Assembly: GCA_016297215.1 (NCBI GenBank)
Contig: JAEDGZ010000014.1
Location: 1-55,685, forward strand
Length of the DNA: 55,685 nucleotides
Origin: Paludibacteraceae bacterium
GTDB lineage: Bacteria; Bacteroidota; Bacteroidia; Bacteroidales; Paludibacteraceae
Reading direction: 5' to 3'
How positions within the stretch are numbered: position 1 is the first letter of the stretch; each line of letters opens with the position of its first letter. Made by a program: the position numbers and the translations under genes. This document shows, piece after piece, positions 49,372-55,685 of the stretch. Below the pieces are notes generated by a model, which worked only from the letters and a program-made list of their open reading frames with translations, was not told where the DNA came from and did no database searches.

Positions 49372-49839
49372 ATGAAAGTTGGTGTAATCATGGGTTCGGG
49401 TAGCGATTTGGAGGTGATGACTCCTGCTATCGAGACCTTGCAAGAGTTCGGAATAGAAGTAGAGAAACGCGTTATCAGTGCCCACCGTGCGCCTCACGCC
49501 CTGATGCAATGGGCAGAGACGGCTCGCGAGCGTGGCTTGAGCGTTATCATTGCCGGTGCCGGCGGCGCCGCCCATTTGGCAGGTGTGATAGCCGGTCTGA
49601 CGACGCTGCCCGTTATCGGAGTGCCCGTGCGCAGCAAAACGCTGGACGGGTTGGATTCGCTCCTGAGCATTGTGCAGATGCCGAGCGGTATCCCCGTGGC
49701 AACAGTGGCTATCAACGGCAGCAAGAACGCTGCCCTGCTGGCGATAGAGATATTGGCTCTCAACGACGCGTCTCTCCTTGCGCAGTTGGAAGACTTCCGC
49801 AAGAAACAGACAGAGAAAGTACTGAATACCGTTATTTAG
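49372..49839 (+). CDS. purE: N5-carboxyaminoimidazole ribonucleotide mutase
   Basis: PurE moves the carboxyl of N5-CAIR to C4 in purine synthesis. The signature GSGSDLEVM (about residues 8-16), VISAHRAPH and AGAGGAAHLAGVIAGLT lie in the first 90 residues, followed by GVPV and the SLLSIVQMPSGIPVATVAI phosphate loop. The length of 155 is normal. purK, expected to act with it, is not in the window. Confidence 0.96.
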   Translation: MKVGVIMGSGSDLEVMTPAIETLQEFGIEVEKRVISAHRAPHALMQWAETARERGLSVIIAGAGGAAHLAGVIAGLTTLPVIGVPVRSKTLDGLDSLLSIVQMPSGIPVATVAINGSKNAALLAIEILALNDASLLAQLEDFRKKQTEKVLNTVI

Positions 49840-50128
49840 ACCGCGCTCCGCGCTGAAAGACAAACGACCGCTTACTTCATTCGCTGTCAGAATGATATAA
49901 TATCGGAAATGGTATCCTCTGCAAAAATCCCATGAATCTCGTGAGCGTCAGCGAGCAGGAATATAAAACACCTTACTGCGGGCTACGCCCTTGCAGAGAT
50001 TAGGAAGGAATTTTGCGGATATTGGTAAATAAATAAGTCTTTCTGCATAGCGGTCAGACAGCAGGCGGGGACGCCTGCGTACCCGGTCAGCGGTCAGGCA
50101 GCGAAGCGGTCTTAAAATCATAAAAAAC
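49840..50128. repeat. purE-purL gap: mini-hairpin words and family 1A palindrome
   Basis: GACCGCGCTCCGCGCTGAAA and GACCGC words lie at 49840-49890, and a family 1A core GCAGGCG-GGGA-CGCCTGC at 50061-50078. GGTCAG words flank the palindrome. No gene is seen. Confidence 0.8.
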
Positions 50129-53100
50129 ATGAATTTTCGTATCTTTGTAGAGAAGCGTGAGGCTTTTCGTGTGGAGGCAGACAGTCTGCGCCACGAGTTG
50201 AATGAGAACTTGCAGTTGCACCTGCAAAGTCTCCGATATATCAATGTGTATGACTTGTTCGGCTTCTCCGAGGAGTTGCTGGAGCAGTGCCGCTACACGG
50301 TCTTTGGAGAGACGGTAACCGACACAGTGTCAGATAGTTGCGACCTAAACGGCAAGAAGTTTCTTGCCGTGGAGTATATTCCCGGGCAGTTTGACCAGCG
50401 TGCTTCTTCGGCGGTGGACTGTGTGCACCTGATAGACCCTGCTGCGGAGGTGGAGATTCGCTCCAGCCGCCTGCTCATCTTCGATGACAACCTATCGGAG
50501 GACGACTTGCACCGCATTCGTCATTACTATATCAACGCTGTGGAGAGCCGCGAGAAAGACCTCTCGCAGTTGTTGCAGAACCAGACTGCTGATGTGAAAC
50601 CGCTGGCGAGCCTTGCGGGTTTCACGCAGATGGCGTTAGGCGAGCAAGGTAACCGCCCCGAGTTGGAGGCTTTCTGCAAGCAATGGGGCTTGGCGATGAA
50701 TGCCGACGACCTCGCCGAGGTGGTGGCGTATTTCCAAAAGGAGCAGCGCGACCCGACGGAGACCGAACTGCGTATCCTCGACACCTACTGGTCTGACCAC
50801 TGCCGCCACACCACTTTCACCACGATACTGGAGACTATCAAGGTGGACGAGTCGTTTATGAAAGACGAGATAGAGAGCACCCTCGGGCTGTTCCACGACA
50901 TCCGCAAGGAACTCCACCGCGAGCAGAAACCGCTGTGCCTCATGGAGTTAGCGACCATCGGTGCGCGTTACCTGCGCCACAAAGGGCTGCTGGACGATAT
51001 GGAGCAGAGCGAGGAGAACAACGCCTGCTCGGTGTTCATTGACGTGGACGTGGACGGTCAGCAGGAGAAATGGTTGCTCCAGTTCAAGAACGAGACGCAC
51101 AACCACCCGACGGAGATAGAGCCTTTTGGCGGCGCGAGCACCTGCTTGGGCGGCGCGATACGCGACCCGTTGTCGGGGCGCGCCTATGTCTATCAGGCGA
51201 TGCGCGTTACGGGTGCGGGCGATATCTACAAGCCCGTGTCGGAGACCATCTCGGGCAAACTGCCGCAGCAGGTCATCAGCCGCAAGGCAGCGGCGGGCTA
51301 TTCGTCCTACGGCAACCAGATAGGTCTCGCCACGACCCATGTGCGCGAGATTTACCATCCCTCCTATGTAGCGAAACGCTTGGAGGTAGGTGCCGTAGTA
51401 GGTGCTGTGAAGGCGGAGAATGTCCGCCGCGAGAGTCCCGCCGCGGGCGATATCATCCTGCTTCTCGGCGGGCGCACGGGACGCGACGGCATAGGTGGTG
51501 CCACGGGCTCGTCGAAAGAGCATACCGAGGCATCGCTCGAGTCCTGCGGCAGCGAGGTGCAGAAAGGCAACGCGCCCGAGGAGCGCAAACTGCAACGCCT
51601 CTTCCGCCGCCCGGAGGTAACGCGCCTCATCAAGAAATCGAACGACTTCGGCGCGGGTGGCGTGAGCGTGGCTATCGGCGAGTTGGCAGACGGACTGGAT
51701 ATCTACCTCGACCGCGTGCCGACCAAGTACAGCGGCTTGAACCCCACGGAGTTGGCTATCAGCGAGTCGCAGGAGCGTATGGCGGTGGTCATCGAGGCGA
51801 AAGACCGCGAGGCGTTTGAGCACTACTGCCACATGGATAATGTGGAGTTCACGCATGTGGCGGACGTAACCGACACAGGTCGTATGCGCCAGTTCTACAA
51901 GGGCGAACTCATCGCCGACCTCACACGCGAGTTCATCGACAGCGCGGGTGCCAAGCATTTCGCCAAGGCGACTATCCTGCCCGTGGAGGAGCGCGACCTG
52001 TTCTGCCAACAGCCCGCAGGCGACACGCTGCAAGAGCGGATGGAGCATGTGATGGCGGAGCCGAACGTGGTGTCACAGAAAGGACTTATCGAGATGTTCG
52101 ATGCCACTATCGGTCGCAGCACGGTGCTGATGCCGTTTGGCGGCAAGACGCAGCAGACGGAGACGCAGGTGAGCGTGCAGAAACTGCCGACGGACGGCGT
52201 TACCAACACGGCGTCCATCATGGCATACGGCTACAACCCGTTCATCGCCGAGTGGAGCCCCTACCACGGTGCCGCGTATGCCGTCGTGGAGGCGTGCAGC
52301 AAGGTGGTGGCAGCGGGCGGAGACTACAGCCGCATGCGCTTCTCCTATCAGGAGTATTTCGAGCGCATGACGCACGACCCGCACACCTTCGGCAAACCGC
52401 TCTCGGCGTTGCTGGGTGCGCTGAAGATGCAGGTGGCGTTGGGGCTGCCGAGCATCGGCGGCAAGGACTCCATGTCGGGCACGTTTGAGCATATATCGGT
52501 GCCGCCGACGCTCATCGCGTTTGGTATCACCACAGTGAAAGCAGACACGGTCATCTCGCCGGAGTTCAAGCAGGCGGGACACCGACTCTACCTCGTGAAA
52601 CACACGCCTCTGGCGAACCACATGCCCGACACCGCCCAACTGCAAGCCAACTGGCAGGCAGTCACCGAAGGCATACAGAGCGGGCGTATCGTGTCGGCAT
52701 ACGCCATCGGCTTCGGCGGTGTGGCAGAGGCGATAGCGAAGATGTCGTTCGGCAACCGATTAGCAGCGAACATCACCCTCCCCGAGGACGAACTCTTCGC
52801 GTATAACTACGGGAGTATATTGGTAGAGGTAGGAGAGGATGAAGGATTAAGGATAAAGGATGAAAGACTAAATAGTTTATGTATCGGCGAGGTGATTGAG
52901 GGCGATGCCCTGATTATCAACGGCGAGCGTATCAGCCGCGAGGCATTGCTGAAAGCCAATACCGCCCCCTTCGAGCGTATCTATCCGGCAACCGCACCGG
53001 CTCAGTACCCCGACTTGAATCCACACGTAGTTCCTAACTCGGAGCGAAGCGGAGTTCCCAACACGGAGTTCCCAACACGGAGTTCCCAACACGAAGTTAC

Positions 53101-53902
53101 TGTTTACCTCCCCATCTTCCCGGGAACGAACTGCGACTACGACAGCGCCAAGGCATGGCGTGCCGCGGGGGCAAAGGTGGAGACTACTATCTTCCGCAAC
53201 CTCACGCCGCAGGATGTGCTCGACTCCATCGACGAGATGGCGGAGCATATCAACCGCTGCCATATCCTGATGTTCGCGGGCGGCTTCTCTGCCGGCGACG
53301 AGCCCGACGGCAGCGGTAAGTTCATCGCCAATGTCATCAACAACAAGAAGGTGGCAGCCGCCATCACCGCACTGATTGACCGCGGCGGACTCATCCTCGG
53401 TATCTGCAACGGCTTCCAAGCCCTTATCAAGAGCGGCTTGCTGCCTTACGGCAAACTCGGTATGGTTACGCCCGACTCGCCGACGCTCTTCCGCAACGAC
53501 ATCAACCGCCATATCTCGCAGATGGTAACCACCGTGGTGGCTACCGACGGCAGCCGCAGTCCGTGGCTCAACGGCTTGACCAAAGGTGAGTTGCACAGCA
53601 TCGCCGTCAGCCACGGCGAGGGTAAGTTCGTTGTCTCCGAGCAGATGGCGCAGGAACTCTTCGCCAACGGTCAGGTGGCGTTCCGCTATGCCGACCCCGC
53701 CACGGGCGAGCCCACCATGCAGTCGCCATACAACCCCAACGGCTCCTACTATGCCATCGAGGGAATCATCTCCGCCAACGGACAGATATTGGGCAAAATG
53801 GGGCACAGCGAGCGCTACGAAGAGAACGTCTTCCGCAACATCGCGGGCAACAAACTGCAACCCCTCTTCCGCAACGCCGTCCGCTATTTCACCGGCGAAT
53901 GA
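50129..53902 (+). CDS. purL: Phosphoribosylformylglycinamidine synthase, single-chain, with two repeat insertions
   Basis: This large enzyme converts FGAR, glutamine and ATP to FGAM. The start MNFRIFVEKREAF matches the Firmicutes-like branch (RRIFVEKKPGF). The order is: N-terminal domain; LDTYWSDHCRHTTF; FKNETHNHPTEIEPFGGAST (ATP/FGAR site); the second half with GGKDSMSGT; and a C-terminal glutaminase with Cys1093 (LGICNGFQAL) and AVSHGEGKF. Length is 1257 residues. Residues about 904-917 (EDEGLRIKDERLNS) and 967-991 (NSERSGVPNTEFPTRSSQHE) are written by repeats, in a loop and in the linker before the glutaminase domain (VYLPIFPGTNCDYDS). The frame is intact. Confidence 0.95.
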   Translation: MNFRIFVEKREAFRVEADSLRHELNENLQLHLQSLRYINVYDLFGFSEELLEQCRYTVFGETVTDTVSDSCDLNGKKFLAVEYIPGQFDQRASSAVDCVHLIDPAAEVEIRSSRLLIFDDNLSEDDLHRIRHYYINAVESREKDLSQLLQNQTADVKPLASLAGFTQMALGEQGNRPELEAFCKQWGLAMNADDLAEVVAYFQKEQRDPTETELRILDTYWSDHCRHTTFTTILETIKVDESFMKDEIESTLGLFHDIRKELHREQKPLCLMELATIGARYLRHKGLLDDMEQSEENNACSVFIDVDVDGQQEKWLLQFKNETHNHPTEIEPFGGASTCLGGAIRDPLSGRAYVYQAMRVTGAGDIYKPVSETISGKLPQQVISRKAAAGYSSYGNQIGLATTHVREIYHPSYVAKRLEVGAVVGAVKAENVRRESPAAGDIILLLGGRTGRDGIGGATGSSKEHTEASLESCGSEVQKGNAPEERKLQRLFRRPEVTRLIKKSNDFGAGGVSVAIGELADGLDIYLDRVPTKYSGLNPTELAISESQERMAVVIEAKDREAFEHYCHMDNVEFTHVADVTDTGRMRQFYKGELIADLTREFIDSAGAKHFAKATILPVEERDLFCQQPAGDTLQERMEHVMAEPNVVSQKGLIEMFDATIGRSTVLMPFGGKTQQTETQVSVQKLPTDGVTNTASIMAYGYNPFIAEWSPYHGAAYAVVEACSKVVAAGGDYSRMRFSYQEYFERMTHDPHTFGKPLSALLGALKMQVALGLPSIGGKDSMSGTFEHISVPPTLIAFGITTVKADTVISPEFKQAGHRLYLVKHTPLANHMPDTAQLQANWQAVTEGIQSGRIVSAYAIGFGGVAEAIAKMSFGNRLAANITLPEDELFAYNYGSILVEVGEDEGLRIKDERLNSLCIGEVIEGDALIINGERISREALLKANTAPFERIYPATAPAQYPDLNPHVVPNSERSGVPNTEFPTRSSQHEVTVYLPIFPGTNCDYDSAKAWRAAGAKVETTIFRNLTPQDVLDSIDEMAEHINRCHILMFAGGFSAGDEPDGSGKFIANVINNKKVAAAITALIDRGGLILGICNGFQALIKSGLLPYGKLGMVTPDSPTLFRNDINRHISQMVTTVVATDGSRSPWLNGLTKGELHSIAVSHGEGKFVVSEQMAQELFANGQVAFRYADPATGEPTMQSPYNPNGSYYAIEGIISANGQILGKMGHSERYEENVFRNIAGNKLQPLFRNAVRYFTGE
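52836..52880. repeat. AAGGATAAAGGATGAAAGACTAA words inside purL
   Basis: GATGAAGGATTAAGGATAAA and GGATGAAAGACTAAATAG match the words of the guaB-guaA gap. Two of three frames contain stops, so only this frame is open. Confidence 0.88.
53028..53100. repeat. 14-bp tandem repeat AACACGGAGTTCCC inside purL
   Basis: CTCGGAGCGAAGCGGAGTTC is followed by three 14-bp units (AACACGGAGTTCCC) and AACACGAAGTTAC. This is the same word family as 34107 and 49202, here translated. Confidence 0.9.
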
Positions 53903-54110
53903 CACGATTTTTTTCTCTTTAACGTATAATTAACGTGAACTCGAAATAAGAAACATATACATCTAAACAACGACAATTCTTTTATTTCAACAAAAATTTC
54001 CAAAAATTATTCAAATATTTATTTCTTTAACATATAATTGTCGTGTAATTAATCATTAATTCATTACCAAAAACTAAATTAGTCTTCGACTGATGAGATA
54101 GTAACCTGTT

Positions 54111-54135
54111 CGGGTGCGCAGGCCTCCCCGCCTGC
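54111..54135. repeat. GC-rich palindrome, family 1A, with one arm mismatch
   Basis: The core GCAGGCC-TCCC-CGCCTGC differs from the consensus at one arm base. It lies between copies 1 and 2 of the AT-rich element; coordinates may be off by one. Confidence 0.8.
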
Positions 54136-54304
54136 TTGAAACTTGAAACATATATATCGAAACGGTAATGGTTCTTTTATTTCAACAAAAATTTCCAAAA
54201 ATTATTCAAATATGTTTTCTTTAACATATAATTATCGTGTAATTAACCATTAATTCATCACCAAAAACTAAATTAGTCTTCGACTGATGAGATAGTAACG
54301 TGTC

Positions 54305-54330
54305 CGGGTGCGCAGGCGTCCCCGCCTGCT
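54305..54330. repeat. GC-rich palindrome, family 1A
   Basis: The core GCAGGCG-TCCC-CGCCTGC (54312-54329) is preceded by CCGGGTGC. It lies between copies 2 and 3 of the AT-rich element. Confidence 0.9.
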
Positions 54331-54510
54331 TGAAACTTGAAACATATACATGAAACAATGACGGTTCTTTGATTTCAACAAAAATTTCCAAAAATTATTC
54401 AAATATGTTTTCTTTAACATATAATTATCATATAATTAATCATTAATTCATTACCAAAAACTAAATTAGCCTTCGACTGATGAGATAATTCGCTTATTTC
54501 AACTTCATGT

Positions 54511-54549
54511 AAAGATACCCTCGCAGCGTTGAACTACGAGGGTATCTTC
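54511..54549. terminator. Bidirectional intrinsic terminator between purL and the BspA-like gene
   Basis: AAGATACCCTCG (54512-54523) and CGAGGGTATCTT (54537-54548) form a perfect 12-bp stem. It lies between converging genes. Confidence 0.85.
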
Positions 54550-54627
54550 TTGTATGGAACGGATAACGTCTTTTTCCGTTTTCTATATGGATTTACTTTG
54601 AATCTCACTTGAGACTCAAAAGATGAT

Positions 54628-55685
54628 TTACAGCGTTTGTCCCATCATGTCGTAGGTTACGCCATTGCGGAGGATGAGGACTTGTCCGTTGCGGAGGACT
54701 TTGCGGGAGGGTTGGTTATCCTGCAGGGTGGAGGGGAGAGCCGTTTCCTCGGTGGTGTCGAAGGCGCCGCTGTAGGTCTCTATCACCTCGCTGTCTGCGC
54801 CGTTGACGGTGAAGGTATAGGTGTAGTGGCTGTTCGCGTCCAAGTTCGTTACCACAAACGAGAAGCCGTAAGCCGTCGATTGCGCATCGGATTGGTTAGC
54901 CGAGGGTTTGCCATCGCGGGCGGGTGCGAATGCCATGCCTACCAACTGCCCCATGTTGTTGAATATCAGCGTGCAGAAGACCTCGCCGTCTTTGGTGATA
55001 GTCAGCGTGTAACTGCTTGCGGTGGGGTTGACGGGCCAAGAGAAGGTGGCGTAGTTGCCTGTTACCGTTACGCCGACTTGGTCAGTGGGCGTACCCTCGG
55101 GCAGTTCGGAGATTTCGTAGAAATGGTAGAAATCACGCCATACTGGTGCCCACTGGTAGGCCTCTAATGTGCCTGCTGGTACATGGATACGGCAGTGTTT
55201 GTTTACACCATAGAAGGAATCATAATATTCTTGATTATATTCATCTATATAGCATTCGGGCGGCGTGGTTGCATAGCAATAGATATCAGCAAGAGCGTAG
55301 CAGCGACCGAAAGCATATGTATCAATATCCTCCACACTATTGCCTATGATGATGGAGGTGAGGGAGGAACATTCATAGAACGCCTCGTCTCCAATGCTGG
55401 TTACAGAGTTGGGGATGGTGATGGAGGTGAGGGAGGAGCAATAACCGAACGCAGCGTGTCCAATGCTTGTTACGGAGTTGGGGATGGTGGTTGTTTGACA
55501 ACCTACAATAAGTGTATTAGTTGCCGTTTCAATGATTGCATTGCAGTTTTCACGAGAATCGTATATTGTATTGCCACTTTCTACTATCATGGAGGTGAGA
55601 CTTATACACTCACCAAACACCCAATTTCCAATGCTTGTTACGGAGTTGGGAATGGTGACGGAAGTGAGGGAGGAGCAACCACTGA
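54628..55685 (-). CDS. BspA-like leucine-rich-repeat surface protein, C-terminal part (5' truncated)
   Basis: The minus-strand frame is open to the window edge, so the start is missing. At least three LRR_5 repeats are visible (SLTSITIPNSVTSIGDEAFY and VTSIGHAAFGYC types; consensus SLTSITIPNSVTSIG), followed by a PEG/FN3-like domain (VTVTGNYATFSWPVNPTASSYTLTITKDG). The C-terminus has KVLRNGQVLILRNG and then YDMMGQ, nearly the same tail as the pectate lyase. BspA-like proteins are surface adhesins. The GTG at 55620 is not the true start. About 352 residues are visible. Confidence 0.85.
   Translation of the reverse strand, partial: SGCSSLTSVTIPNSVTSIGNWVFGECISLTSMIVESGNTIYDSRENCNAIIETATNTLIVGCQTTTIPNSVTSIGHAAFGYCSSLTSITIPNSVTSIGDEAFYECSSLTSIIIGNSVEDIDTYAFGRCYALADIYCYATTPPECYIDEYNQEYYDSFYGVNKHCRIHVPAGTLEAYQWAPVWRDFYHFYEISELPEGTPTDQVGVTVTGNYATFSWPVNPTASSYTLTITKDGEVFCTLIFNNMGQLVGMAFAPARDGKPSANQSDAQSTAYGFSFVVTNLDANSHYTYTFTVNGADSEVIETYSGAFDTTEETALPSTLQDNQPSRKVLRNGQVLILRNGVTYDMMGQTL

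Larger units (their letters stand above)
53980..54487 (+). repeat. Three tandem copies of a 120-bp AT-rich element with family 1 palindromes between them
   Basis: Cores at 53980-54100, 54176-54295 and 54368-54487 share TTTCAACAAAAATTTCC, AAAATTATTCAAATAT, TTTAACATATAATT, CATTAATTCATTACCAAAAA, CTAAATTAG and CTTCGACTGATGAGATA. Spacing is 196 and 192 bp. Family 1A palindromes lie between copies (about 54111-54135 and 54305-54330), each followed by CTTGAAACTTGAAACATAT. No gene is seen in 53903-54627 apart from this and the terminator. Confidence 0.92.

Noticed and set aside
50137..50146. TATCTTTG just inside the purL start as a promoter
   Set aside because: It is part of the codons for the conserved FRIFVEK start, and no TTG stands 20 bp upstream.
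53028..53100. Frameshift or gene split of purL at the linker
   Set aside because: The frame is continuous and both domains are complete; the insert is a multiple of three.
1..55685. tRNA, rRNA, transposase or integrase genes
   Set aside because: No cloverleaf, rRNA core or DDE/tyrosine recombinase motif was found on either strand by eye; small RNAs cannot be excluded.

Overview
The window comes from a Bacteroidota genome, most likely an uncultured Bacteroidales. The evidence is: nine TTG/TAnnTTTG promoters of the Bacteroidetes type, little sign of Shine-Dalgarno sequences, a pectate lyase and a BspA-like repeat protein that share a type IX-like C-terminal tail, and the carboxyspermidine route to spermidine. 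Genes are GC-rich. The gaps between them are AT-rich and almost entirely built of repeats.

Layout. 1-430: end of an AraC regulator and repeats. 430-852 (-): NUDIX hydrolase. 1133-3937: dapB, signal peptidase I, WbqC-like protein. 4043-12347: ilvE, POT peptide transporter, acidic coiled-coil protein, rsmI, polysaccharide flippase, riboflavin synthase, GH3-like protein, then a strong terminator. 12465-14647 (-): UbiA-type prenyltransferase and a prolyl-tRNA deacylase. 14821-24706: kdsB, deoD, yidC, outer-membrane protein, PBP1A, TPR protein, TraB/GumN-like protein. 24777-27188: two PLP enzymes of sulfur amino acid metabolism. 27579-35554: glycosyltransferase, an unknown protein, and a polyamine block (speB, nspC, speA, carboxynorspermidine synthase) that would take arginine to spermidine. 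36011-39769: large secreted pectate lyase. 40023-45638: pyrC-pyrK-pyrD-pyrF-pyrE-pyrB, five of the UMP steps in one run (carbamoyl-phosphate synthase is not here). 45967-53902: guaB, guaA, purE, purL. 54628-end (-): C-terminal part of a BspA-like leucine-rich-repeat protein. I found no rRNA, tRNA, CRISPR array or transposase gene.

The most unusual content is the repeat landscape. At least two GC-rich palindrome families and about ten families of short tandem 'word' repeats (7-14 bp units, often with an inverted partner) fill the gaps. They have also entered genes without breaking the reading frame: dapB, the WbqC-like gene (two inverted copies), the flippase, the GH3-like gene, nspC (two), the TraB-like gene (signal peptide region), pyrK and purL (two). 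One element is a 57-bp double hairpin, exactly 19 codons, found in the same frame in two unrelated genes. This resembles the protein-invading palindromic elements known from Rickettsia, but with different sequences.

Other points worth attention are an aspartate carbamoyltransferase with a C-terminal zinc ribbon matching the zinc domain of the regulatory chain PyrI but lacking PyrI's nucleotide-binding domain; about 120-bp AT-rich elements in three tandem copies near 54 kb with a diverged copy near 13.8 kb; and an exact 20-bp promoter spacing in eight of nine promoters.
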